A stretch of DNA of 64,000 nt from Hahella sp. HNIBRBA332 (lineage in GTDB: Bacteria; Pseudomonadota; Gammaproteobacteria; Pseudomonadales; Oleiphilaceae). A program made the translations under genes and the position numbers. Location of the stretch: assembly GCF_030719035.1 (NCBI RefSeq), contig NZ_CP132203.1, positions 6,342,501-6,406,500 on the forward strand. Direction: 5' to 3'. Under the pieces are notes generated by a model. The model was not told where the DNA came from, ran no database searches, and worked only from the letters and a program-made list of their open reading frames with translations. The first letter of the stretch is position 1; each line of letters opens with the position of its first letter. Of this stretch, positions 16,512-25,803 are shown piece after piece.

Positions 16512-18059
16512 ATGAAAACCCCGCTGATAGGATTGACGCTCATGCTGGAGGCCGGCGCTGTGCTGGCCCAGCCTCTCGCTACGGATATTTATGGTCGCCC
16601 GCTGGGCGATGATCGCCTGACTCCGCCCATGCTGGCCCCTCGCTTAGCCACCGTCGAAGCGATGAAATTCACCGCCGAGGAAGACTCGGGATTCACGGTC
16701 GGCGTCGCCTACAAACCCGGCAAAACCTGGATCGACGCCGTCGGTTTTGGCGACGTGGACGGTGACGGCGACATGGAGCTGGTGGCGGTTTCTTCTTATT
16801 ACTTCGATGCAGAAAACGACTACAGCGTTTTCGTCTTTCATCCCACCGCCGCCGGTCTCGGCGAACCCACTCGCATTGGCTATCAAGCCACCGGCAACCG
16901 TAACGGACTGTCAATCGCCGATCTGGATGGCGATGGCGCAGAAGAGATTATTGTCGGTCATGGTCAGGGCCTGACCATTATTACTCAAGATGGCGCGGGC
17001 GGTTTCCAAACCTCTCTGGTCGGCTCTGCGGCGGCGGACACATTGGATGCGGTGGATATCAATCGGGATGGTATCCCTGATCTGATCGGGTTGCCCTGGT
17101 CCGCGCCGGCGACGCAGTATTTCGGCGCCGGAGACGGCTCCATCGCCTATCAAACCACCTTGGCCACCAACGCCAGCGGTTATAACGATCAGGCGTTGGG
17201 AGACTTCAACCACGACGGGGTGATGGATCTGGCGATTATGTCCGGGCAGGGCTCCGGGCCGGATTTCTCTCTGCATTTGCATAACGGCGTCGACGCATTC
17301 ACTGCGGCCATGCCCTTCTATCTGGACCTGAACGACCGCGCCAGCGGCATCGCTTCCGGCGACTTCAATGGCGACGGTCGGGACGATCTGGTTATCGCCA
17401 GAGGGCGTAACTCGCCGACTTATCTGTGGGTCTACACGCAGAACGCCGCCGGCGCCATGGATACGCCGGTGCAACTGACGTCTCATGATATTCCGGAAAC
17501 CCTGCGCGCAGCGGACCTGGATGGCAATGGGTACGATGACATTCTGGTCTTGCACGGCGGCTGGAACACCTTGGGCGTGTATCTGAACGGACCGGATGGT
17601 ATGGGTGAGGAAACCCGCGTGAGCATTCCATACGCAAGCCATTACGATCCAGAAGGGCTGGCGGTGGCGGACACGGATGGCGATGGTTGCCCGGATATGA
17701 TCGCCATCGCCGACTATAACCAGGGCGTGGTGCCGGTGACGTTCAAACTCTGTGAAACGCCGCCGCAGCCGACCACTGGTTCACTGGAGGGGAGCATTGG
17801 CTGGGAGCCGGTTTACCATGAAGTGACGGTTTCCGGCGGTAAGATCGACGCTCTGCTGCGTTTCTCAGGCAGACGCAACGATATGGATCTGTACTTGTAC
17901 AATCCCGATGGCGCGCTGGTAGCCAGCGCCGCTACTAACGAAGCGCCGGAAAAGCTCAGCTATGACACGGAAGGGGTCGCGGGAACCTATAAGTTCAAGA
18001 TTGTGTCGAGGAAATCCCGTGTGGCCAACTTCAGCCTGGATTATGTCTATCTGCCCTGA
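16512..18059 (+). CDS. exported FG-GAP/VCBS repeat protein with C-terminal PPC-like domain
   Basis: A 515-residue protein with a Sec signal peptide (MKTPLIGLTLMLEAGAVLAQ). The body has repeated calcium-loop motifs of the DxDxDG type: GDVDGDGDMELV, DLDGDGAEEIIVG, DINRDGIPDLIG, DFNHDGVMDLAI, DFNGDGRDDLVI, DLDGNGYDDILV and DTDGDGCPDMIA. These are about seven blades of an integrin-like beta-propeller. The last 90 or so residues (DALLRFSGRRNDMDLYLYNPDG to the end) resemble the pre-peptidase C-terminal (PPC) domain seen on secreted hydrolases. No catalytic domain is visible, so a binding or adhesive role is likely. AAAGGAGG precedes the start. A hairpin terminator follows. Confidence 0.85.
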   Translation: MKTPLIGLTLMLEAGAVLAQPLATDIYGRPLGDDRLTPPMLAPRLATVEAMKFTAEEDSGFTVGVAYKPGKTWIDAVGFGDVDGDGDMELVAVSSYYFDAENDYSVFVFHPTAAGLGEPTRIGYQATGNRNGLSIADLDGDGAEEIIVGHGQGLTIITQDGAGGFQTSLVGSAAADTLDAVDINRDGIPDLIGLPWSAPATQYFGAGDGSIAYQTTLATNASGYNDQALGDFNHDGVMDLAIMSGQGSGPDFSLHLHNGVDAFTAAMPFYLDLNDRASGIASGDFNGDGRDDLVIARGRNSPTYLWVYTQNAAGAMDTPVQLTSHDIPETLRAADLDGNGYDDILVLHGGWNTLGVYLNGPDGMGEETRVSIPYASHYDPEGLAVADTDGDGCPDMIAIADYNQGVVPVTFKLCETPPQPTTGSLEGSIGWEPVYHEVTVSGGKIDALLRFSGRRNDMDLYLYNPDGALVASAATNEAPEKLSYDTEGVAGTYKFKIVSRKSRVANFSLDYVYLP

Positions 18060-18092
18060 AAGCAAGTCTGCAGGCTGACCAAGATACGTAAA

Positions 18093-18118
18093 AAAGGCGG
18101 GGAATCCCGCCTTTATTC
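18093..18118. terminator. bidirectional rho-independent terminator
   Basis: AAAGGCGGG pairs with CCCGCCTTT around a GAAT loop, with A and T tracts on the two sides. It sits between the convergent FG-GAP gene (ends 18059) and the binding-protein gene (ends 18153), so it can serve both. Confidence 0.85.
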
Positions 18119-18152
18119 GGATTGCGTCTGGTTGGCTGGCTCTAACAGTGAA

Positions 18153-19022
18153 TCAGAGCGACAGCCAGTACTTGTCAGGAATATTGCTGGTGGCGTCGCT
18201 GAGGGATTTGTTCTCCTCTATGTGAAACACCTTCCGGCCCTCCATTTTCTGTAATGAGTCTTTCACCAACGGATGATTGTTGAAGAACTCCAGGAAGGCG
18301 TCGTAATGGTCGGTGAAGGCGGTGTTCAGCACGTCAATCAAATCCTGACGCTTGGGCGACACGAAATACAGCATGGGGAGTTTGTAGACCACCAGGATTT
18401 TGTCGTCCACTAGCATATTCTTGTCGGTGCAGACGTAATCCGCGCCCAGATTGCAGCGCGACCCCAGCTCGCCGTAAGGCTCGATAATGGACCGCGGGAA
18501 CAAGTCCGCCCTGCCGCCGTCGACCATCTTAAACAGGTTGTCGAAGGTTGAGTTGGTCTGCATTTTGGTGAAGCCGCCGCCCACCAGAATGGGAATGTCG
18601 CCCCAACCCTGGCCTTGCACCACACTGAATTCTTTTAGCTGATCGAACGTCATATCCTTGGACAGCTTGGCGCTGGTTTCCTTGTTGGTGATGAACACCC
18701 GGTGGCCCAGCAGCCCCCGCAAAATGGGGAAGCGGACAGGCGGCACGCGTTCTTCTATCTCCGCCGTGGCCCCCAGCCAGTCAATATCGTAAGAGCCATC
18801 CTTCAACAGCATTTCCCGGCGGGTCTGCGCGCTGGAAGGCTGGAAGGAGATGAATTTAGCGTCGGTTCCGGTTTGCGCGACAAGAAACTTAAGCAATTCG
18901 AGCGCGTATTGATCCAGCGTAGAGCCCTCTCTCAGGGCGACATGACGGATTTCCATCGTCTCTGCGCGGACGGAAACAGTGAAGACAGAGATCAATACAG
19001 CGATGAGGAAAGGTCTGATCAT
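18153..19022 (-). CDS. periplasmic substrate-binding protein, family-3-like
   Basis: A 289-residue protein with a clear signal peptide (MIRPFLIAVLISVFTVSVRAE) and a fold-type pattern of periplasmic binding proteins: an N-terminal strand EIRHVALREGS, KDMTFDQLKEFSVVQGQGWGD, and VDGGRADLFPRSIIEPYGEL. No permease or ATPase gene is adjacent, so it may be an orphan receptor feeding a sensor and not a transporter. Two cysteines around residues 200-208 (CNLGADYVC) could form a disulfide. GAGGCACAG precedes the ATG. Ligand unknown. Confidence 0.7.
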   Translation of the reverse strand: MIRPFLIAVLISVFTVSVRAETMEIRHVALREGSTLDQYALELLKFLVAQTGTDAKFISFQPSSAQTRREMLLKDGSYDIDWLGATAEIEERVPPVRFPILRGLLGHRVFITNKETSAKLSKDMTFDQLKEFSVVQGQGWGDIPILVGGGFTKMQTNSTFDNLFKMVDGGRADLFPRSIIEPYGELGSRCNLGADYVCTDKNMLVDDKILVVYKLPMLYFVSPKRQDLIDVLNTAFTDHYDAFLEFFNNHPLVKDSLQKMEGRKVFHIEENKSLSDATSNIPDKYWLSL

Positions 19023-19276
19023 AACTGTGCCTCGGCATGGATGTTAGATTTGTTTTAGATGACGGCGATCATTCATAGAAAAGTGTAGCAGGCGCGCTGG
19101 TATTGGGGCGTTAAACTGGGGGAAAGTGTTAAGTTTATATTTATGAACTGGCAACACGGATGGCGCGCCGGTCAGTTTGAGTGATTGGAAATGGGGAGCT
19201 GGACTGAGCCGGCGGCGGACTCTGGCGTCGCTACCGCCGATAGCTGGCGAACGCCATTGATAAGGCCAGTTGAAGA

Positions 19277-19672
19277 TCACGCATAGGCGAACATAGGCGT
19301 GCGCTTGAAAGTCTTGTCGTACTCTGATTCTGTCATCAACTTTGCGATATCTGATTCCTCCATAATTTTAACTATGAGCAACCAGCCGTCGCCGTATGGA
19401 TTGCCGGTGTCTATGGAAGGATGGTTATTGACGCCAACGATGTAGCCTGAAACGGGTATGTAAAATGGCAGCACTTCGCCATCCTGGGTTTCAAGCGTCC
19501 CAATCTGTTCTCCCGGGACGTACACCTTGTTGTAGTCCACATCACAGGACAGTTTTATAGAGCCTTTTAGACCTGATACAAACTCTGTTACGCCAACGAT
19601 AGCAAAGCTGGCTAGAATGCGGACCCATTCGTGACATGAATAGTATTTTAGTGTGGATAGAGTCCCAGACAT
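19277..19672 (-). CDS. GcvH-like protein lacking the lipoyl-lysine
   Basis: 131 residues that follow the glycine cleavage H-protein pattern: KYYSCHEWVRI (H-protein YxxxHEWV), FAIVGVTEFVSGLKGSI, YVPGEQIGTLET, then YIPVSGYIVGVNNH and NPYGDGWLLIVKI. The lipoylation motif ESVKA, which should precede the xPVSG block, is replaced by ETQDGEVLPF, so no lysine is available. Start ATG 19672 is chosen because AGGAG lies eight bases upstream; an in-frame codon at 19777 has no support. No gcvP, gcvT or lipoate genes are near. It therefore probably has a non-glycine-cleavage role, unknown. Confidence 0.75.
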   Translation of the reverse strand: MSGTLSTLKYYSCHEWVRILASFAIVGVTEFVSGLKGSIKLSCDVDYNKVYVPGEQIGTLETQDGEVLPFYIPVSGYIVGVNNHPSIDTGNPYGDGWLLIVKIMEESDIAKLMTESEYDKTFKRTPMFAYA

Positions 19673-20033
19673 GATGTCTCCTGGTCGGTTACAGCATTTA
19701 GGGGTATTAAATTGGCAGGTGGGGGGGAAAACCTGAGAGAAATGCCGGTAGCGATACCCGAGCGCAAGCGGTAGCAAGATGCCAGTGCAAGGTGCATCTC
19801 TTACCCTATGCCTTATTCATGGGAAAAGATATCTTTTGTGTGTTTGTTGATCATATTGTAATGCGGCATTACCTAAGCCTCGGCGAGGGATGAGCATATT
19901 TCCGTTGTTTTCTTGAGTCACTGTCTTCTCCTCCCGAGACGCAAGCTTCTGCATTGGGCAAGTCGCCTCTTTTGAACTAACTTTTCTGAAGTGGGGTGTC
20001 TCACGACGATCTGTTTTTCAGGAGGAAATCAGG
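19673..20033. other. 361-base intergenic region, nothing recognised
   Basis: Divergent spacer between the GcvH-like gene and the 204-residue exported protein. No credible ORF, tRNA or strong palindrome is seen. It contains an AGGAGGAAATCAGG ribosome binding site for the downstream gene at its right end. Confidence 0.6.
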
Positions 20034-20648
20034 GTGAAAAGACGTTTCCTATTGTGCCTTGTCTGCCTGACCCAGGCGGCGACGGCGAGTGAGCGCGATG
20101 TGGATTCGCTGTTTGAATATCTCAGGATCGATCGCGATATTCCGCTGTATGAAATGCCGCGGGCGGTGCGCCAGCGAATAGCCAGCATCGCCGAGCAGGT
20201 CCGGGTCAGTCGCGAGGATGGGCTGATCATGGAGCGCAGCAGCTATACGGACCTGAAAGCCTATATCGAGGACCTGCTGAGCGACCTGGAAGTGGGATCC
20301 GGCGCCGTTTATGTCTGTCCGCCGCTGGAGATTTACGCCCAGGGAGATCGCCGCATGCCTGATGGCCGCATACGTCGCGATACGGTGGGCCGCATCAGTG
20401 TGACCGGCGATTGTCGCTGGTTCGGCGGCGGCGACAACGGGCAGACTGGCTGGCTGGATATCGATAAGTTCTGGAATTGTTCGGGCAATGTGCACTACGA
20501 CTATGGGCAGGCGTATTTTGAGGCGGGAGAGAAGTCCGTTAAGGTTGCGGACACGGAGTATTATTCGGTTTATCCTCAGGAAGAGAGTCGCGATATTGTG
20601 GTGTACGGTCAGGTTTCACCCTCTCGCTGCATACGCTGTTGTCCCTGA
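20034..20648 (+). CDS. hypothetical exported protein, cysteine-containing
   Basis: I do not recognise this 204-residue protein. It starts at GTG 20034, supported by AGGAGG about nine bases upstream. A signal peptide (MKRRFLLCLVCLTQAATAS) is clear. The mature part has an acidic, helical N-terminal segment (RDVDSLFEYLRIDRDIPLYEMP) and a later half rich in Gly, Tyr and Asp with isolated cysteines (YVCPPLEI, TGDCRWFGGG, WNCSGN), ending SRCIRCCP. The cysteines suggest disulfides in the periplasm. Neighbours give no clue. Confidence 0.7.
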   Translation: MKRRFLLCLVCLTQAATASERDVDSLFEYLRIDRDIPLYEMPRAVRQRIASIAEQVRVSREDGLIMERSSYTDLKAYIEDLLSDLEVGSGAVYVCPPLEIYAQGDRRMPDGRIRRDTVGRISVTGDCRWFGGGDNGQTGWLDIDKFWNCSGNVHYDYGQAYFEAGEKSVKVADTEYYSVYPQEESRDIVVYGQVSPSRCIRCCP

Positions 20649-20755
20649 CGCGTCCTGGGCGTTTTTCATCTGAACGCGTCGCTGTTCAGGCCGGACGCAC
20701 TGTTTTATCCTCTTGGTATGAACCTTAATCCACAGGCGTAAGCCAGGAGGGGCGC

Positions 20756-21691
20756 ATGACGCAAGGGGATGTGACGCGACGCAGGCTATTGCAGGGAATG
20801 GCCGCCGCCGCGCTGATGACGCATATGCCGTCAATCCGGGCGCGTAAGCCGGAGACTGCGCCGCTGGCGCGCCCGATACCTTCCACTGGCGAAATGCTGC
20901 CCGTTGTCGGACTGGGCAGTTGGATCACATTTAACGTCGGTAATGATCGCCAGTTGCTGGACGAAAGCGCCGCCGTCATCGATGCCTTTCTCCAAGCCGG
21001 TGGCGCCTTGATTGACTCCTCTCCCATGTATGGCTCCGCTCAAGCCACTATTGGCTACGGTCTGGCGCAATCCAGATTGGGCGGGCAAGCGTTTGCTGCG
21101 GATAAAGTCTGGCTGCGCGACGCCGAGGCGGGGGCGCAGCAGATTGCGGATTCTCTGTCCCACTGGCGGAAACCCCGTTTTGACCTGTTACAGGTGCACA
21201 ATCTGCTGTCCTGGGAAGCGCACCTGGATACGTTGCAGGCCATGAAGCAACGCGGCGATCTGCGCTACCTCGGCGTCACCACCTCCCATGGCCGCCGGCA
21301 TGACGCCATGGAGCAGGCGATGCGCCAGCGCCCTCTGGATTTTATACAGCTCACCTACAACCCGCTTGATCGTGAAGCAGAACAGCGTCTGTTGCCGCTG
21401 GCGGCGGAGCGGGGCATTGCGGTGATCGTCAATCGACCCTTTCAGCAGGGCGACCTGACCCGTCGCCTCCGCCGCGAGCGTCTGCCGGGGTGGGCGACAG
21501 AGATTGGCGTCACTTCCTGGGCGCAGTTCATCCTCAAGTTTATTCTGTCCCACCCCGCTGTCACTTGCGTGATTCCCGCCACTACGCGGGTGGACCATGT
21601 GCGCGAGAACATGGCCGCGGCGACGTCGCCTTTCCCTGACGCAAATCAGCGCAGGCGTATCGCGGACGATGTGCGGAAACGGCTCGCATGA
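20756..21691 (+). CDS. aldo/keto reductase with TAT signal
   Basis: NADPH-dependent oxidoreductase, probably periplasmic. The N-terminus has a twin-arginine signal (TRRRLLQGMAAAALM), unusual but known for some aldo/keto reductases. The barrel begins LPVVGLGSW. Family motifs are ALIDSSPMYGSAQATIG (Asp and Tyr of the tetrad), FAADKVWL (Lys), DLLQVHNLL (His), YLGVTTSHGR, LTYNPLD, and the C-terminal SWAQFILKFILSHPAVTCVIPAT. The length of 311 residues fits family plus signal. AGGAGGGG precedes ATG 20756. It overlaps the next gene by 4 bases (ATGA), so the two are coupled. Confidence 0.87.
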   Translation: MTQGDVTRRRLLQGMAAAALMTHMPSIRARKPETAPLARPIPSTGEMLPVVGLGSWITFNVGNDRQLLDESAAVIDAFLQAGGALIDSSPMYGSAQATIGYGLAQSRLGGQAFAADKVWLRDAEAGAQQIADSLSHWRKPRFDLLQVHNLLSWEAHLDTLQAMKQRGDLRYLGVTTSHGRRHDAMEQAMRQRPLDFIQLTYNPLDREAEQRLLPLAAERGIAVIVNRPFQQGDLTRRLRRERLPGWATEIGVTSWAQFILKFILSHPAVTCVIPATTRVDHVRENMAAATSPFPDANQRRRIADDVRKRLA

Positions 21692-22368
21692 GTGAATGGT
21701 GGACCTATCGCCCGGAGCATTTTCTGCTGTTTTCCAACCGGGTGTATTGGCGTTTATTTGAGTTATACAACCAGGCCTGGTGGCCCTGGCAATGGCTGTT
21801 TCTGCTGGCGGGCATGGGACTGTTGACGATGATGGCGCGCCAGCGTGTCTGGAGCGGCAGGGCGATCAGTTTGATCCTGGTGGCGTTGTGGTTATTCGTC
21901 GCCTGGGCCTTTCTGTGGCGGCGCTATGCGACCATCAACTGGGCGGCGGAATATGTCGCCTATGCGTTTGTGGCGCAGGCGGCTTTGCTGGGTTGGCTGG
22001 GCGTCATCAGAGACCGGGTGAGGTTTGCGCCTCTTGCGGATAAACGCTTCTGGTTGGGAGCCAGTCTGTTTCTCTATGCTCTGCTGGCGCATCCATTGAC
22101 GGCGCTGCTGTTTGACAGACCGCTCGTCGCTGCGGAAGTGTTTGGGATGACGCCGGATCCTTTGGCGATAGGGACGCTGGGGATGGCGGCGGCGATGTCA
22201 GGCGGCGTCGCCCGCTGGCTGGCGCCGATTCCCGGCGCTTGGTGTCTGGCCAGCTGGTTAACCTTGGATACCCTGGCGGAGCCTGGCGCCTGGATTCCAT
22301 TACTGGCGTTGTGCTGGGCGTTGGCGGCCTTCTGGATCGGGCGGAAAGTGAAATCCGCCTCTGCTTAG
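21688..22368 (+). CDS. multi-pass membrane protein (DUF6064-like)
   Basis: A 226-residue inner-membrane protein with about six hydrophobic segments. The N-terminal pattern WWTYRPEHFLLFSNRVYWRLFELYN followed by WPWQWLFLLAGMGLL resembles the DUF6064 family of uncharacterised membrane proteins (recognition by eye; key motif is FLLFS followed by YWRLFE). It starts inside the end of the aldo/keto reductase gene, so the two are co-translated, suggesting a shared role. Function unknown. Confidence 0.7.
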   Translation: MSEWWTYRPEHFLLFSNRVYWRLFELYNQAWWPWQWLFLLAGMGLLTMMARQRVWSGRAISLILVALWLFVAWAFLWRRYATINWAAEYVAYAFVAQAALLGWLGVIRDRVRFAPLADKRFWLGASLFLYALLAHPLTALLFDRPLVAAEVFGMTPDPLAIGTLGMAAAMSGGVARWLAPIPGAWCLASWLTLDTLAEPGAWIPLLALCWALAAFWIGRKVKSASA

Positions 22369-22389
22369 GCGTGTCCCGCAGCAGACGGG

Positions 22390-24915
22390 CTAGGCGTCCC
22401 GCAACAGGCTGGCCGGTTTGATTTGCAGACGCCGCATTAAGTAACGCGCTCCCAGGTTTAACGTAATGGCGCTGACGCTGAATGCGGTGACGATTCCCAG
22501 CCAGATGAGGTCTTCGGAGGGCAGTTTCAGGCGCAGATGCAGCAGAGGTAAAGCAATGGCTGAGCCGAGCGCCACGGCGAACAGGGACGTTATCAACGCC
22601 AGCAGGGCGTATTCCATATGCAGGCCGCGTTTGATTACCGACATTCTGGCGCCGAGAGAGTGCAGCACGGTGGCGTCGTAAACCTGCCGGGCGCGTCCGG
22701 CCGCCATGACGCTGGTCAGCACCAGCAGGCTGGCGGCCAGACTGACGCCCGCCACCACCGCCAATCCGGCGCCGGCCTTGGCCAGCAGTTCCCGGGCTGT
22801 GCTCAGCAGGACGGCGGTGCGCACGGTGATGACATTGGGAGCGATCTGGGCGATGTGGTTTTGCGCCGATAACGCGTCAGCGTCGCTCATATAGGCGGCC
22901 CCCACATAGCGATGAATGAACGGCTCCAAGGCGCCGTCAGCAAGAATGCCTTCAAACCAGAATCGGGTTTGCAGGCCCTTTTGGCTGTAGATGGCGGCGA
23001 CTTCCGCCTCCAGCTCGCGGCCTTCGATCTGAAAACGAACGACGTCGCCCAGTTGCAGACCAAGCTGGCGCGCCTCCCGGTCCTCCATGGCCAGATTGGG
23101 GAGTCCCGCCTCGCTTAAGGGCGCGTCGTCCGGCCACCAGGCGCCTTCCATCACGTTTACATTATCGATGTTATCGACGGAGTAGCTGAGCTTGTATTCA
23201 TCCTGCTGGGTGTCGCGCAACCGTTCCAGATCCTGAGTGAAGCGCTCGCTTAACGGGCGACCGTTAATGCTGATAATGCGTGAGCGCACCAATGGGGCCA
23301 TGTCGAGCCGGGCTTCGTGAGGGCCTTGTATGGCGGCGACTACCTCGTCGTATTGATAGGGGAAGACGTCGTACAGCACCAAGGCTGGAGATTCCTCCGG
23401 AATGGTGGAGTGAATCGCCCGCACCAGCGCGGCCACTACCAGTGTGGACGCCACCAGCAGGGTGAGCGCGGAGCCAAGAGACAACAGGGAGGTGCGCAGC
23501 GGCGCATTGGGGCGGTGCAGATTGGCGATCGCCAGCCGCAAGGTGAAACGCCCGCTGAGAACGGGGTGGCGATCCAGCGCTATGGCGCCGCGCCGCAGTA
23601 CGCGCACCAGAATATCCAGCAATAACAACAGTAGACCTACCACCACAACAAAGCCGACGCCAAACAAGGGATCGGGTAATGCGGTAAGGACCAGCGCAAT
23701 AATCGCACCGGCGCACAACAGGGTCGCTATCCTCCAGAGGGAGGAGGGCCTGTTGGTCGTTGCGTCGGTCCCTCGAAACAGAGCGGCCGGAGAAGCGGCG
23801 AGGGCTCTCCCGATAGCGGGCAGGGCGAAAGCATAGGCGGTAAGCAAGCCGAAGGCGAAGGCCGCCAGACTGGGCGAGGCCAATACACTGAAGGTGGCGG
23901 CGATAGGAATCTCCGTCGCCGCCGCTTCCGCGCCAAGCAGGGCCATCGCGCCGCCTGACAGCGCGCCCGCCAGGGTTGCGCCGCCAGCCATGATGCCAGT
24001 CTGCAACAGGTACAGCGCCGCCAGTCTGCCATTGCGCAACCCTAGCGCGCGTAACGTGGCGATGGTCTTCAGTTTGCCCTGCAGGTAGGCCTGAATGCTG
24101 TTGAATACGCCCAGGCCGCCAATGAACAAAGTGCTGAAGCCGATAATCAGCAAACCGGAGGCGATCTGATCCAGACGTTCGGAGATGCGTCGGCTGCGGT
24201 CTTCAAACGTGCGCACCTCCCAGGGTTGATCAGGAAAGGCCTGATAAAACTGCTCGCGCCACGCCAGAGCGGGCGTATTGGTGCGGACGCGGTATTCATA
24301 ATCCACCCGGCTGCCGGGTTGTATCAGGCCGCTCGCTTGCAGCGCGTCCTGGGAGAGCAACACCGGCGCGCCCCGCCAGTTTGCGTTCAGATTACGGTCC
24401 GGCTGCTTCAGCGTCAGTGCGCGCACTTCCAGAGTCAGTGAGCCGACTTTGACCTTATCGCCGACGTGGAGGTTGAGTTTGTTCGCCAGATTGGGATCAA
24501 TCGCCGCTCCCCAATGCCCATTGGCGAAGGCGGTGATCTGCGCCAAGTCCGCAGCCGGGTCCAGGGTCAGCTCGCCATAGAGAGGGTAGTTGGCGTCCGT
24601 GCTTTGCAGCTCCACCCGCAGGAAAGCCCCATCAGGTCCGCCCAGCATCGTGTCGAGTTCCGTCACCAGGGAAATATCTCCCCGTGCGCGCATCCAGTCC
24701 AGCGTCGCCGGCGGCAGTGGCGCGTTGCTGTCCACCTCCAGATCGCCGCCCAACAGCATTCGGGTATCCGCCAGCAAGGCGGCGCTGATCATACGGTAGA
24801 GCCCGCCTGACGCCGCCACCAGCGTGACGCCCAGTAGCAGGCAGGCGCAGAACACCCACAGCGAACGACCGCTGGCGCGCAAATCCCGCCAGGCCAGCTC
24901 AAGCAGGAAGCGCAT
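22390..24915 (-). CDS. ABC transporter permease, FtsX/YbbP type
   Basis: An 841-residue inner-membrane permease with two FtsX-like cores and a long periplasmic region. Helices are visible at the N-terminus (WVFCACLLLGVTLVAASGGLY), around residues 250-400, near 460-500 and at the C-terminus (VVAGVSLAASLLVLTSVMAAG; LGIVTAFSVSAITLNLGARYL). This matches E. coli YbbP, paired with ATPase YbbA. I start at ATG 24915 (MRFLLELAWRDLR) because GGAGGAG precedes it; an in-frame codon at 24942 lacks support. It overlaps the ATPase gene end by 17 bases. Probable role in export or lipid/envelope handling; substrate unknown. Confidence 0.88.
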   Translation of the reverse strand: MRFLLELAWRDLRASGRSLWVFCACLLLGVTLVAASGGLYRMISAALLADTRMLLGGDLEVDSNAPLPPATLDWMRARGDISLVTELDTMLGGPDGAFLRVELQSTDANYPLYGELTLDPAADLAQITAFANGHWGAAIDPNLANKLNLHVGDKVKVGSLTLEVRALTLKQPDRNLNANWRGAPVLLSQDALQASGLIQPGSRVDYEYRVRTNTPALAWREQFYQAFPDQPWEVRTFEDRSRRISERLDQIASGLLIIGFSTLFIGGLGVFNSIQAYLQGKLKTIATLRALGLRNGRLAALYLLQTGIMAGGATLAGALSGGAMALLGAEAAATEIPIAATFSVLASPSLAAFAFGLLTAYAFALPAIGRALAASPAALFRGTDATTNRPSSLWRIATLLCAGAIIALVLTALPDPLFGVGFVVVVGLLLLLLDILVRVLRRGAIALDRHPVLSGRFTLRLAIANLHRPNAPLRTSLLSLGSALTLLVASTLVVAALVRAIHSTIPEESPALVLYDVFPYQYDEVVAAIQGPHEARLDMAPLVRSRIISINGRPLSERFTQDLERLRDTQQDEYKLSYSVDNIDNVNVMEGAWWPDDAPLSEAGLPNLAMEDREARQLGLQLGDVVRFQIEGRELEAEVAAIYSQKGLQTRFWFEGILADGALEPFIHRYVGAAYMSDADALSAQNHIAQIAPNVITVRTAVLLSTARELLAKAGAGLAVVAGVSLAASLLVLTSVMAAGRARQVYDATVLHSLGARMSVIKRGLHMEYALLALITSLFAVALGSAIALPLLHLRLKLPSEDLIWLGIVTAFSVSAITLNLGARYLMRRLQIKPASLLRDA

Positions 24916-25579
24916 GAGGCTCCTCCACCAGTTTGCCTTCATACAGGCGCAGCACCCGGTTGCAGCGTTTGGCGATTGCTTCGTCGTGAGTCACCATTAA
25001 CAGCGTGGAGCCGGTTTCGCGATTGAGGTCGAACAGTATGTTGCTGACCTTCTCACCGGTATTTAAGTCAAGGTTGCCGGTGGGTTCATCCGCCAGCACC
25101 AGTTTGGGGACATGCACCAGGGCGCGGGCGATGGCGACGCGTTGCTGCTCGCCGCCGGACAACTGCGCCGGATAGTGGTTCTCCCGTTGCGCCAGTCCGA
25201 CTTTCGCTAACATTTCCCGCGCTCGCTCGCGGGATTGCGGGTGGCCGGCGATGTCCAGCGGCAGCGCCACATTGGCGAGGGCGGTGAGGCTGGGAACCAG
25301 ATGAAAAGACTGGAAAATAATGCCGAGTTTGTCGCGTCGCATATCCGCCAGGCCGTCCGCATCCAGCGTTGATAAGGCGGCTCCGTCAAGGCGGATTTCA
25401 CCTCTTTCCGGTTGCTCCAGGCCGGCTAACAGGATCAGCAGGGTTGTCTTCCCTGAGCCGGATGGCCCTATAATGGCCACTGTTTCAGCGTCGGCGATGG
25501 CGAGGTCCACGCCGGAAAGCACGTTCAAGCGACTGTTTTCCAGCGCATAGGACATGGTCAGGTCGTTCAGTTCAATCAT
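24899..25579 (-). CDS. ABC transporter ATP-binding protein, YbbA/LolD type
   Basis: A 226-residue ATPase with all motifs: Walker A GPSGSGKTT, Q-loop IFQSFHLVPSL, signature QLSGGEQQRVAIARAL, Walker B LVLADEPTGNLD, and switch His in VTHDEAIAKRC. The MacB/LolD-type sequence fits an FtsX-like permease partner, which follows with a 17-base overlap. It is divergent from fbp with a 224-base spacer. Confidence 0.92.
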   Translation of the reverse strand: MIELNDLTMSYALENSRLNVLSGVDLAIADAETVAIIGPSGSGKTTLLILLAGLEQPERGEIRLDGAALSTLDADGLADMRRDKLGIIFQSFHLVPSLTALANVALPLDIAGHPQSRERAREMLAKVGLAQRENHYPAQLSGGEQQRVAIARALVHVPKLVLADEPTGNLDLNTGEKVSNILFDLNRETGSTLLMVTHDEAIAKRCNRVLRLYEGKLVEEPHALPA

Positions 25580-25803
25580 CGGTTCACCGGTTGGGAAGTT
25601 GGGGCTGCGGGCTATTTCAGGCGCAACAGCGGCGATCCCGAAACGACATAGACCCTAGCGGTAATCACTGACTGACTGGGGCGCGGGCATCGAATAAAAA
25701 GCCAAGTCGGCGACTGCGCCCTTTATCTCTGCAGCCATGTTAGTAAAAATAGACCTTACACCTCTAGAGACCAAAATGTTCCTTCTACATACGAGAAACC
25801 ATC

